Origin: Phragmites australis | Taxonomy: Eukaryota; Streptophyta; Magnoliopsida; Poales; Poaceae | NCBI RefSeq assembly: GCF_958298935.1 | Contig: NC_084921.1 | Coordinates: forward strand, 36,785,501-36,849,500 | DNA: 64,000 nucleotides | Direction of reading: 5' to 3' | Part shown: piece after piece, positions 12,164 through 23,337 of the stretch | How the letters are laid out: the number at the start of each line of letters is the position of its first letter | Numbering within the stretch: the stretch's first letter is position 1 | Program-made: the position numbers and the translations under genes | The notes under the pieces: generated by a model | What the model saw: the letters and a program-made list of their open reading frames with translations, nothing else | The model's database searches: none | Told to the model about the DNA's origin: nothing

Positions 12164-13575
12164 GAGGAGTTGTCCTTTGTACATAATCTATCTTACTTTT
12201 GTTGTATTTACATTACATTTCATTATGTAAGATAATCATAACAGTTAAGCTTTGACTTATATGTCTTTAGCATTTTCGGTTGCTAGACTTAAATTTGGAC
12301 TAAGTTGAGTAGTTGTGTGGAGCAAGCTCTTAATCTTAGGCACTTCTTGATGCTTTGACATGATATATTTCAAGCAAGCTAGCTTTCCTTAAGATAAAAT
12401 TTGGCAATTTTATGAATCATGTAGACTATAAAATGCTACATACTTGATCATCATATTCGTAATTGCTTTGGCTTAGTCAATACTTATGTTAAGACTAGCT
12501 TGATGGATATCTTGCTATAGGCTTCTTGATTTAAGATTGTGGATTGAGAAACATTGCACTATATTTTTTTATCTTTGTCAAATATTTAGCTCATGATAGA
12601 ACCTTGAGGGAACATGTGTTTCTTATGTCGCAAAGGCACTACTTGACTTGATCATGTGAAAACTTGTTTCGCTGTGAAAATGTGAATATTCTGGTGAATT
12701 CAAGTATCTTGTTCTAAAATATGATCCAGTACGGTTGTCTTGAAGCTTTAAGTTGTTTGTCTTACCCAGTCGCGCGACACTTTGCTTGGATAAGAGTCAA
12801 GTTAAGGATTAAAAAAATGAGAGAAATTTTCCTAAATGATTATTTTTGTTTTAATCACTTGATCTAACTAAGTCTTGATTTTATATGTGAGCGTTTGCAA
12901 AGTCTACTATCATGAAGGCTTGTTTGCCTAGTTTGATATTGAAGTTGCTTACTTCTTAATGCTTGTATTGCCTCAGCACGAGTGAATACCTATGTAGTGG
13001 TCACCTTGCACATGATTCGACTATGTGAAATTAAATGCGCCAACCAACTCTTCAGGTTTAGCTTGTTAAGCTTCATGTTCTTGTGTTATTATCTCTTTTT
13101 GAGGCTCTGTGCAATTGTGAGCTCCATCCTCTCCTATCCATAGCCCTTTCAACATTTCTAGCACTTGCAGATGCTTTGTGATATACTTCTAAAAGCTCAC
13201 TAGGATTGCATGTTCATACATTGCATATTGTTTTTTCTTTGATATTTGCATTGCAAAAAGGGGAGAGCATATACACAAAGAAGAGAATATGCTACAAAGA
13301 AGGAGAAATGAGAAAATTTGCAACAAATCTCAAAGAAAAATGGAAAATGTGCATTCCTCCAGGGGGAGCATTTGTTTTTATGTTTTTGAGCTTTTCTTGA
13401 TCTTTTGAGGTTTTGGCTTGTCTTTGTCTATCTTCGGTCTTTTGTAATCTGTCTTATACAAAGTGATTTGTGTTTACTCTTTCTTGAGTTTTTTTGTCAC
13501 TTGGATGTGCTTCACTTCTTCTATCCTAAATCTTTGTGCTTTGAGGGTTGTCGATGCACTCATCAAGGGGGAAAT
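12164..13575 (+). other. Spacer between pol and the 3' LTR, with purine tracts
   Basis: About 1.4 kb without a supported gene. No envelope-like coding sequence is recognisable. Three purine tracts are visible: near 13255 (AAAAAGGGGAGAG), near 13360 (AGGGGGAG) and at 13563-13575 directly before the LTR. Multiple polypurine tracts and a long spacer occur in Sireviruses. Confidence 0.7.
13563..13575 (+). other. Polypurine tract
   Basis: TCAAGGGGGAAAT abuts the first base of the 3' LTR (13576). This is where second-strand synthesis is primed and it fixes the LTR start. Confidence 0.75.
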
Positions 13576-15663
13576 TGAGAAATCAAATGAAGAAGTGCCT
13601 TGGTTTGCATGTGATGAGGAATTGACAACAGCTGATGTGTCTTGAACTTGTTTAGCATGTGTTTGTGGATGTTTGTTCTTGTTCATATCTAACTCGAGTT
13701 GGCGGTGTTTGAAATTGATGAATTCTTCTCTGTATGTAGAAAAATTACACACACTGGAAGGTCCGGTGTGAACATAGGATGTTCCAGTGTTCACCAGAAA
13801 TTTCGGTGTGGATAGTGTGTATTCACCGGACTATTTCTTGCAGAGAGAAATTATATAGGAGAAATTGGAGATCAATGCACCGGAAGGTCCAGTGATTGTG
13901 GTGGCTACACCGGTGGGTATCACTGGAGCATTTTCAGTGCTGGAACAGAAATGAAAGCAAATATCAGATGGTCCGGTGATGGACTTTGAGTGCACTAGAG
14001 TATTTTCTGTAGAAAAGATATTTTTGGCGCAAGTTTGATTATGTATGTCGGATAGTCCTGTGCTGAGATTGCAAACACTGGAAAATGCGTCGGACCTTTT
14101 GTTGTAGAGAGGTTGCAGAAGGGTGGTTCGGTGGATTAGCACACACCGAATTATCCGGTGATGGACATGAGATTATCGGAAGTTTTCACCGGACCTTTTC
14201 TTGCAGAGAGCAAAATTTTCCTAGAACTAATAGTGTTATACTCACATGATGGTCTGGTGTTCATGAGAAGAATACACCGGAACATCTGGTGTTCACGTTT
14301 TCTACAGGATGTGCTCTGAGTTGAAGTTTTTTATTTAATGCTAACCTGGAGATGTTTTGAAGTGTGGAGAATGTGTTTGCTTGTTTCAAGGTGTGCAAGT
14401 GAAGGATGCAACTTGGCGGTCGACGGCGGGTGATCGAGGCTAAGCGAGTGCTTGGTGCCAGACGATCAAGGAGGGCCGGACGGAGTCAAAGGTGATTCTA
14501 GCTATACACATGAAAGTCAAGCAAAATATGAAACAGAGGATGAAGATGATGTGTTGACAAAGTCAAGCGAAGGAGATGTCAGTACAAGTGACAAGGCGGC
14601 TCGAGGGATCAGGAGCGGGAGAGACTTGCTGGCGGTCAAGATCGCAAGATGGAAGACACACGTCATCATCAGAGAGCTAGCTTCAGGTGGAAGCAAGTGA
14701 CAGCTAGTCATACTTTGAGAAGCGTGCTAGAGTTTCGCGATTTGACCTTAAAATCGTAGAAAGACTAGAGGAGTACGTGTCACCATCGCGAAGCTTGCAT
14801 CAAGGCAAAACTAAATCATAAAGGCGTCGTGGCCATCCGATGAATAGAAAAGAAAATGGACGAAAATACTATCGATGGTAGGTAGAAGTGTACTACAAGA
14901 GATATGCATTTTGGGAAAAGCTAGGAAACTTAGATGTCAAGTTTTCTAGATCTATAAATAGAGAGGCATGGCTATATGAGAGAGAGAACCAGCCATTTAA
15001 GCCCTTTGTGTCACCCATATAAGAGTATTGTGCTAGGATTTTAGTGGAGAAGAGAATGCGTGTTTAGTCTATGTAATGGGTGAGAGTTTTAAGAGAAAAA
15101 TCTTTGTAATTCTCCTAAAACAGGGCTGACGTCTTTAAGTAATGAAGTTTATTTTGTTTCATATGCTTGAATTCTGCTCCCTCTAGTTTCCTCTCTTGGT
15201 TCTCTTGCCTTGTGTGCAAGTTTTTTCTTTTCGATTTTGATTTTCGTTTTGATTTTTGGGCTGAAATTTCAGCACCTTGTGAGATCATTTTTCTTATTGT
15301 TAGATGCATAAAATTTGCATACACATGTTTATATGATAGGGTCTTAAATTCTCTTGCCTCTAGACAATCAATTTGTAGAGTTTTGTTGTTCGGTATTTAT
15401 CTTTTCTTATTTTTTTGCTAGTTGTGATCTTTCGAGTGCTAAGACATATAAATTGATCTTAAATGGAACCTATGGTTTATATACAACTTGTAGAGTCATA
15501 TTGCCTCAATTTTCTATTGTTAAAACTTCTCTCAATTTTTGCTTCCTTGAGTTTTGAGGTACGTTAGGTGATCTAAATAGGAGAAGATTATCGATTTTTT
15601 TTTTAAAAAAAATTGTTGAAATGTCTATTCACTTCTTCTCTAGTCGCCAATCTCGTTCCACCA
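13576..15663 (+). repeat. 3' LTR of the Sirevirus-like element
   Basis: Direct repeat of 4602-6688, almost equal in length and collinear throughout, with many single-base differences and small indels. It ends CCACCA where the left copy has CCTACA. Confidence 0.93.
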
Positions 15664-16036
15664 TGCCTGGTGGAGGTCGTTGTCCTCACTGTGCTGCGGG
15701 ATGCCAGGTGCAGCACCGCGTGCTGCAGTAGTGAAGGTGAGGTCACCAAGGTGGTGGAAGCAGCAACGGATTGTGTAGCGAGGTGGGAGGACGGGGGATG
15801 AGATAGAATCAATACTTCTCTATTGCTTGTTACAAGGTAGTAGCACTACTGCCAGCAATAGCTACTGCCTGTTTTAATACCACCCCTCACAATATATATT
15901 GTCGACAGTAAGGCCTTACTACCCCTCCTATCTCCCCATTGCGGCTGGTCTAAGTAGTAGTGGGGGATGAAATTACAAAAACAATGGCGAGTCAATTTGT
16001 GCTTGGGATAATAGAGGAGGCAATTCATTTGAGTAT
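15664..16036. other. Host flank after the copia element
   Basis: Moderately GC-rich DNA to about 15830, then AT-rich DNA. A short minus-strand frame at 15812-15603 has no recognisable features. Nothing supportable as a gene. Confidence 0.4.
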
Positions 16037-16039
16037 TTA

Positions 16040-16240
16040 GGCACGTTTGGTTGGGATTTAAATTCTCGAAGAAATGTTTCTCGGAGGCAGGTGATTCTGA
16101 GAATCAGAGAAACGGCTATAAGGTTGTTTCACGTGGCTATAAGGTTGTTTCACTTAATTTAGAGAATCATCTAGTTGTTTGGTTGCGAGAAACTAAAATC
16201 GATCTAGAATCGGAAATGATTCTCGCAACCAAACAAGACC
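16040..16240. mobile_element. Tourist-like MITE
   Basis: A 201 bp element flanked on both sides by TTA (16037-16039 and 16241-16243). The left end reads GGCACGTTTGGTTG and the right end, reversed, reads GGTCTTGTTTGGTTG. A TTA duplication with GGnnnnnTTTGGTT termini is diagnostic for Tourist elements, which are mobilised by PIF/Harbinger transposases. The core also contains a short tandem duplication, GGCTATAAGGTTGTTTCAC, repeated near 16112 and 16135. Confidence 0.75.
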
Positions 16241-16516
16241 TTAGTCTTCTTATCTGACTCATTTAGTGTTGCTGGTGGCTGATTATTTTTTAGTGCAATA
16301 ATTGTGCTGGTGGCTATAACTCTACTAACCATAGGATTGGAGTATGGTAAGTGGAATGAAAAGACTAACAGAAGGGGAAGCTAGCAAGCCTCATTTTGTG
16401 TTGAATGTGACCCAACGAGCTATGGACACGTGGAGTGGGGTTTAAGAGAGAGAGGATCTTTACAATTTGCAGAATCTAACCACCATAAGCCTAAAAAACT
16501 TTTTTAGAATAACCAC

Positions 16517-16520
<4 letters not shown>

Positions 16521-16575
<55 letters not shown>
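16521..16575. repeat. (TA)n microsatellite
   Basis: Uninterrupted TA dinucleotide repeat of about 55 bases. Confidence 0.95.
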
Positions 16576-16578
<3 letters not shown>

Positions 16579-17359
16579 AGAGATATATGTACCTTTAGCG
16601 AATTAAAAAGTTAGATAAAGATAGGATTTTTCACCGGCTTATAAAGAAGTAGAAGGTAAAAATTATAAAAAGGGTACAATCCGCCACCCACCAATTTTTT
16701 CACAAATGGGGCAATAAAGGACTTTTGAAAATTCCAATCTACACTTATCCGAATGCTTTGTCATGCCTTGTTAAAGAACCAAAAAAACAAAGTTATCTCT
16801 CCCAATCGTTTCAACACGGCGGTCTTTTGAAATTTGAAACAGTTATCGGAGCAGAGATAGCTCATACACATTACGCAAAGGTGTGTGGAGTGTGGGGGAA
16901 ATTTTGGGCTGCTGAAACAGAGCACACTTTGGGAAACCATGCAGTTCCGCTCTTGCTTTTGGGCTCCTGGTGCTGTAGCTGCTCACTGGCACAGAAGCGA
17001 GGGAATCAATGTGCCAGACAACACGAGTTCGTCGCTACTTGCACTATCGACTTCACAGAATATGCATTATTATTCTTCACTGAAAAATCCATAGGTGCTG
17101 AAATCATGAGAATTGTACAATGTAACCGCTTACCTGTTTGGCATTAGGAGCAGGTGTACTTGACCGTGTAAACACAAAGTGCTGACAAGATTTGAATGCA
17201 CCGAGCCATATATTCTCTCAGTGCGCGCGCATCTAAATGATATAATGCGTACTCTCTTTTTTAGTACGATATAATGCATACTCTATCAAAACTGCAGAAG
17301 TCTAGTGCATCGTCAGCTAGGCACCAGCTAAAGCCCCAGAGCATGTAACATGTATTGAT
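16576..17359. other. Non-coding or unrecognised sequence
   Basis: One open frame of 140 codons at 16725-17147 has no recognisable motif, and its amino-acid content suggests chance. No splice-consistent continuation was found. Confidence 0.35.
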
Positions 17360-18110
17360 TCAGTGGAGAAGCCAAACCGGATGAGAGCACTCTCTAGCGA
17401 ATTCATGATGAAAGCGTTGTGCTCCACCCTTAATGATGCGCATCTCGGAGCTAGAGAAATTACCCCCATGACTCAACACCAAGGAAATGTCGAAGCTCGT
17501 ATCGTCCAAGTAATTGATAATGCCCTCTTGCAATCCGGTGACATGAGACACCTCAAGGGCCCTCGAGCAGCCTCGACCAAGCAAGAGGGTGCGGCCTTGC
17601 AGCTCACGGAGCAACACCCAGGAAGCTTTTGTGCCATGGGACAAAATCTCAACAACCATCTCGAAGATCCTGAAGTACACTCATGTGCGTCGCGCCTCGC
17701 CTCGCCGCCGCGTCCGACGGAGTAGTCACACGGCACCATCAGCAGCTTCCCGCGGGACTCCACTAGGCAGCGACTCACCGAGAATCTGGGTTGGTTGAGG
17801 GTGTAGTGCTCGCATGCACTTCTCGAACCTGTACCGGACACATGTCATTTCCAGCGGGGAGTTCATCTGGTTGGCGTTGGTCACATACACTAGGAGATCT
17901 CTGTGTCGGTGAGGACATGGAAGCCTCGCCTCGCCTCGCTCTGGTGATAGATGCTGTCCTCATCACGCCGGGTTCAAGACTGTACGCAAGCCAGTGCGCG
18001 TCCATCCCGGGCCGCCAGAACGCAAGGTTGCAGGCGCTAGAGATGTGGGCCGCGACGAGGCAGTCCGCCAAGGAGGGCGTGGCCGAGAAGGTGACCATGT
18101 GGAGGAGCAT
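17360..18110 (-). pseudogene. DUF295-family (F-box associated) gene remnant
   Basis: Two overlapping minus-strand frames carry conserved pieces of the DUF295 domain of grass F-box-like proteins. 18110-17775 has MLLHMVTFSATPSLADCLVAA and FWRPGMDAHW, matching the beta-strand repeats of the mid domain. 17841-17473 has CLVESRGKLLMVP, the characteristic ylVeSrGeLLmV segment. 17680-17360 has WVLLRELQGRTLLLGRGCSR, the C-terminal segment. The pieces follow each other in the right order but in different frames, so at least two frameshifts have occurred, and there is no F-box. DUF295 genes form large, rapidly turning-over families in grasses, and broken copies are common. Confidence 0.75.
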
Positions 18111-18363
18111 GGTATCTCCAAGGGTATCAAGAATTCACTTATCCAAGGGGATATCGAGATGGCTTCGGAAGTTGCTATTGCGGTGTTGCAGCCTTGTCAC
18201 AGCAGCCAACACTCCAAGATTTGATCAATAAGAGAAAACCCTTCATATTTTTATTCAGAAGAAAACCATAGAATCAATATGGGCAAAATCATCTAGGATC
18301 AGTATCAAGGAAGAGGGAGCTCTGGGGAATAATGAAACCAATACCATCATATTGCAAGAATCT

Positions 18364-18472
18364 CATGAAATCTCGTATCCCATCCATCCATGAAGTACCA
18401 ACATGTGCATGGACTTGAAAGGAATTCCATCCATGAAATCTCGTATCCCATCCCATCCATGAAGTACCATCA
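18364..18472. repeat. Short local duplication
   Basis: The segment CATGAAATCTCGTATCCCAT followed by CCATCCATGAAGTACCA occurs twice about 68 bases apart (starting near 18364 and 18432). Probably a simple tandem duplication. Confidence 0.7.
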
Positions 18473-18506
18473 TTTTGCATTGAGGTGCCAGGAGGATGGT
18501 ATGAAC

Positions 18507-18518
18507 TAGGGATGGTAA
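18507..18518. mobile_element. Possible hAT-type terminus
   Basis: TAGGGATGGTAA at this position resembles the terminal inverted repeat of grass hAT elements (TAGGGATGGCAA). The downstream sequence, with its GGGTAAAAACCCTA-like bases, also fits. The partner end was not found on the right, so element length and the 8 bp target duplication could not be confirmed. Confidence 0.35.
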
Positions 18519-19980
18519 GGGGCACATTTTATCCGTTTGCCCGTGAGTAAAAACCCTAATAGGCACATGTTTGTGTTTTAATTTTTATCCATAGGTATAA
18601 GTACGGGTTTGAAGTTGGACCTAACAGGTATAGAGACAAGCATAAAATTGGCAAACCCATGCCTGTTTTGCACGTGTAACTGCTCTACAAATCTGATATG
18701 TGGACCCACATCCTATTAGATATATAATCCCAACTTCCCAACCCTAGCGGCCAGCCCAGAATCCCAACTTCCCAACCTAGCCGCCAGCCCGTCTCCCCCA
18801 GTCAACCACTCCCTCACATACCAAATCCCAGATCCATAGTTCCTCCGCCCTCCCCAACCGCACCCTCCACGGCTCCGTCGCTCCCATCTCGACTCCGACC
18901 GTGCCATCCACGCCTGTCCTCGCCAACTCCGACCATGTCATCCATGGCTTCGCGCCCGTCCCCTCTGCTCCTCTTGCATCTGAACCTTGTGTTGCAACTG
19001 CTTATTTTTGTCACAACCCAAAAACCCTAACCTAGTCATCAAGTACGCAATGCATCATGACATCATGTTTTATTTTTTTCCTTTTGTTTTAAGTGTTCAA
19101 AATATTATGAAAATGTTACGTCATTAAGCAACCCAAGTTCAGCCATATATTTATGGTGGGGAATTGTTTTTGAAGTAGTTTAGATAGTCCAAAATCATTT
19201 AGGAAGGAAAGAGAAAAGAATTGGTAGAAAGGGGGGGAAAGAGGAGAACTCACTACACGTGGGTCCAGCCCCTGGTCTAACCGGGCCTACCCGTGGTATG
19301 ACTATCAGGGTTCAGAAGGCCCACTTAAAACCCCATCTACCACCTCCCTTCTCTCTCCCTCACTCATTTCCACCTCGACCCAAACCCGAGAGAGACAAGG
19401 AAGCACCATCTGAACCATCATGATGGTCGGAGATCGATGGAGGAATTCTTCCCTGAGCTTCACCAAGCCTCTCCGAGCTCTTCCCCATCATCATCTTCAC
19501 CGGAGAAGCTTCCCACGCGTCTTCTTCCACTTCAAGGAAGAGCACCACCCCGGAACCTGATCTCCAAATCGAAGCCTCCCCAAGCCAGCCAACCCTCTAG
19601 GAAGCTTCTCCACACTAAGGTGAGACTTTTCTAACTGTTTTCCCACCATCTCTAAGCTCAAATCGATCTAAGCTCCACCCTTAGCCATGGACGTCATCCA
19701 TGGGGTCCTCGAGTTTGACCTCGTGCATGTCGCTCAAACCACCAAATATGAACTTCCCTAGTCTTGTAGAGTGTTTTGATACCACTCTTGGCCAAAGGTG
19801 TCACTGAAGCCTTCGCCGAGGTGCTACTGGCCTGGCCCAATGGTTTGACCGTCACTTGGGCCGGTCTGATCGTCGGGTTGGAACCTGGCTGGTTAGATTG
19901 ATTTCAAACTCCACAGTTAGGAGTCAGATCGCCATTGTGGCCTGTATGACTACTAGACCCTGCGGTCTGACCGTCATGGG

Positions 19981-20891
19981 TGCATCATCTAGGTCCCTAA
20001 TTCATATTTTGGTAATTAATGACAATAAGAAACTTGTAGACTAACATGTTTATTTGAGTTATGAAAAGGTTAGTCAGAAAGGTGTTGCGAAGATAGAAAA
20101 AGTATGTGTGAAAAACATGGAAATAGCTCGCTCAAGGCAAATGTATAATTGTAGGGCATTTTCTTTTACTGGTTAAAAGATATTAGAGAAGAAAATTGAT
20201 CAGATTAATAGGATAACTGTTGTACTATTAAAAGGGGTTGATATGCATTTACTTGAGACATCTATAGTGTCACAATTTCTTAAACTTGCATTTTATATAG
20301 AGTGAGAAATTTAGTTTGAGAGAAACCAAAGAAAGACGATCTTTGAGGTGTTTCTGAGTTGTAGTGGTCTGACCGCCAGAACGGCCGGTCTGATCGTTGT
20401 ATAGCAAAGGTTGTTCTATTCAAGTTTTAAGTGTTGTGGCCTGACCGAAGGGCTTTGCCAGTCAGACCACTGTATAACCATGTTTGAGATGTGTTCAGAC
20501 CTCAGCACCGGTCTGACCGTGGTGTGGCCCGGTTTGACCGCTAAGGAACAGAGGGGTTTAGACCCTTTGCTCTGGCTGGCGATCTGACCGCCGAGCATGG
20601 CTGATTTGACCGCCCAAAAACAGAGAGTTTTAGCACTCTATTCCTTATCACGGTCTGACCGCCGGGCAAGAACAGTCTGACCGCTCAGGAACATAGAGTT
20701 TTTGGCACTCTGTTCCCTACTTGTGATCTGACTAAGAGAGATGGCAGTCAGACCACCAGCTCATGTCAGAAGTCATCGTCACGACTTTATAGCCATTGAA
20801 CAGTCGACAATCTGACCTCCAGTTGACCTGTAGTCAGACCGCCAGTGTCGCAGAGGTGTCAAATAAACAGAAATAGTAACATTTTAGAGTA
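19981..20891 (+). repeat. Truncated left LTR of the nested copia element
   Basis: Collinear with the first part of 21819-23337. The match stops after ACATTTTAGAGT, and the next bases belong to the internal region. A deletion therefore removed the end of this LTR together with most of the interior. Confidence 0.8.
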
Positions 20892-21818
20892 TCACTACTA
20901 CTGAAATGATTTGGTGGGTTTTTAGCAAAGTTTGAACTCCTTTCAGGCCAGCTTTCAGTAGAATTTCTATCAGCCCTTGATGACAGAGTTACAGTCTACT
21001 TGGCAGTCCATCTCTCTTGCTCGCGTGGGTATTACCGCTCTCAATGCTCAAAACCAAGACCTGGATGACATGTTTCACAACCTCTCTCTTGAACAGCAGC
21101 AGCTTGAGAATCAATTCAACACCTTATCTGATCACTTCTGTAATGTCTATCCGAGGCCTCCTCCACCTTTTCCTCAGGATGACTAGATCTTTTTGGTACT
21201 TGATGCCAAAGGGGGAGAAGTTGGAAGAAGTGAGAAAGAGGGAGAGCGAGAGATAATCTATCTTTTCATCTCATGCGAGAGATAATCTATCTTTTCTATG
21301 CATAAGACTCTATCCTGCATGTAATGTGATGAACTATGTTGCATATTTATTTATTTTTGTTGCATGAGAACTATGTGATGGAGTATGATTAACTATTGTA
21401 ATATGATGAATTATGTTTATTTGCTTATCTTCATTTTCTTCTCTATCTGTATGTTCTAACTTTGTTAGTTGTCTTGAGGAAAATGTTTTGAGTGATATAT
21501 TTGTATTGGAAATCTCATTGATTATATCCTTTTACTCTGATCCAAGAAATCAGGGTAAACTCTGTTAAATTTTTTATTTAAAATCTATAACTTGTGCCAT
21601 GTATCTTCTCTTTAATCTTATGGGCACATATGTAGGGGAAACTTACCTTAACATGAGTTTTTGATAATATTTATATTCTTTAATTTCATATTCTTATAAT
21701 TCTTGCTATGGAAACTCACCACCGAGTCTTCTTTATGCCATGTGCTAAAAGTGACTTCAAAACTTAATTCATATCACTTCTTAGTATTATTATCATCAAT
21801 TACCAAAAAGAGAGAGGA
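20892..21818 (+). pseudogene. Internal remnant of the nested copia element
   Basis: A short frame at 20977-21186 ends in a proline-rich tail (PRPPPPFPQDD) after a Gln/Leu-rich, probably coiled-coil stretch. It may be the last part of a retrotransposon protein. The rest is AT-rich spacer before the right LTR. No protease, integrase or RT motif remains. Confidence 0.5.
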
Positions 21819-23337
21819 AGCATTTAGGCACCTAATTCATGTTTTGGTAAGTAATGACAATAAGAAACTTGTGGACTAACATATTTATTTGAGTTATGAA
21901 AAGGTTAATCACAAATATGTTGAAGAAGAAAATTGACTAGATAGATAGGATAAATGTTGTACTATTAAGAACGGTTGATATACGTTTACTTGAGATATCT
22001 ATAGTGTCATAATTGCTCAAACTTGAATTTCATATAGAGTGAGAAATTTAGTTTGAGAGAAACCAAAGAAAGACGGCCTTTGTGGTGTTTCTGAGTTGTG
22101 GCGGTCTAACCGCCGGAATGGTCGGTCTAATTGTTGTATTGCAAATGTTGTTCTATTAAAAAGTTTCAAGGGTCACGGTCTGACCGTTGTATAACCATGT
22201 TTGAGATGTGTTTGGACCTCAGTATCGGTCTGACCGTGGTGCGGCCCGGTCTGACAGCCAAGGAACAAAGGGGTTCAGACCCTCTGCTCTGGCTGGCGGT
22301 CTGACTGCCCAGAAACATAGAGTTTTGGCACTCTGTTCCCTGCAAGAGGTTTGACCACCCGGGAAATAGAGTTTTGGCACTCTGTTCCCTACTTACGGTC
22401 TCACCAAGAGGGTTGACGGTCTGACAGCTAACTTATGTCAGAAGTCATCATCACAACTTTATAGCCATTGAACGGTTGACGGTCTGATCGCCAGTTGACT
22501 TGTGGCCTGATCGCCAGTGTCACAGAGGTGTCAAATCAATAGAAACAGACACATTTTAGAGTGTGGCCTATATATAATTGCTTGGCTGGTTAAAGGGAGG
22601 TCTCTTGCACTTCAACACAATACATTTGAGCTCTTTTCCTCCTTCTCTCCCTCTCTTGGCTTAGTGGTTGCATATTTGAGAGTGTGAAAGTATCTAGTGC
22701 ATAACTTTGAAGAGTTTAAGCATTTAGCATTGGTGATCCTTCAAGCAAACGTCATCGACTTGTTAATCTTGGAGGTTGTCACCTCATAGATGGCTTGTAG
22801 GTTGTTACGCTATTGAGATCTTCAAAAAAGATTGTGAAGTAGTCACGGTGGTGATTGTGAGAGGCTTTGAGCAAGCCTTGCTGGAGTGGCAAAGTGCTAC
22901 TCTCATAGAATCGAGGTAGTGAGTAGTTCCTTGCTCTATTCTAGCTTAAGATTAAGTTGCTCGGTGTGAGTCATTTCTCCGTGTGAGAATTGGATACTCG
23001 ATAGAGAAGCGGTTAAAAGCTTGAGCTCACCTCAACGTGGATTAGGGGTGATCGGCAAATAACTGATACCACGAGATAAACTTTGAGTATCATCTCTTGA
23101 GCTATTTACTTTATTATTGAGCTATTTACTTTCATGAAATTTACCTTATACAATTTATCTTACTAGAATATAAATTGTTGCATGTCATCCTAAGATTGCA
23201 AATCTTGACATAGCTCTTAGTTGTTTCTTATTGTTCTAATGATCTTTAGTTTTTTTCTACAAGTTTTCTTGATCGCTTTGAAATTAGTTTTAAAACCGTC
23301 TATTCACCCCCCTCTAGTCAGTATCCTAGATCCTACA
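21819..23337 (+). repeat. Right LTR of the nested copia element
   Basis: About 1.52 kb, preceded by a purine tract. It contains many copies of the palindromic decamer GGTCTGACCG or close variants between 22100 and 22520, and a TATA-rich promoter-like site near 22568. Confidence 0.8.

Larger units (their letters stand above)
4602..15663 (+). mobile_element. Sirevirus-like copia LTR retrotransposon, complete but decayed
   Basis: An 11.06 kb element bounded by two LTRs of 2087 and 2088 bases, each beginning TGAGAAA and ending in CA. Order inside is primer site, gag, protease, integrase, reverse transcriptase, RNase H, a 1.4 kb spacer and a polypurine tract. Integrase before reverse transcriptase makes it copia. 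The long LTRs, CACCGG/CCGGTG palindromes, large gag with a coiled-coil tail and several purine tracts point to the Sirevirus lineage. The coding region is split by many stops and frameshifts, and the LTRs differ at many visible positions, so the copy is old and cannot move by itself. The five bases on each side (gattc and tgcct) do not match, so the target duplication has been lost or the copy arose by recombination. Confidence 0.92.
19981..23337 (+). mobile_element. Internally deleted copia element with ATGGG target duplication
   Basis: The element starts TGCATCATCTAGG, ends GATCCTACA and is bounded by ATGGG at 19976-19980 and 23338-23342. The left LTR survives only to about 20891. The right LTR is 21819-23337. 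Between them is a short internal remnant with the purine tract AAAGGGGGAGAAG near 21210 and another, AAAAAGAGAGAGGAAG, directly before the right LTR. Almost all coding sequence is gone, so it could move only with help from another copy. It lies inside the gypsy LTR and is therefore younger than it. Confidence 0.85.

Noticed and set aside
12164..13575. Envelope-like gene in the Sirevirus spacer
   Set aside because: Only two frames of 60-90 codons, with no signal or membrane pattern that holds together.
16725..17147. 140-codon frame as a possible gene
   Set aside because: No recognisable motif and no coding-like base bias; kept only as a gap note.
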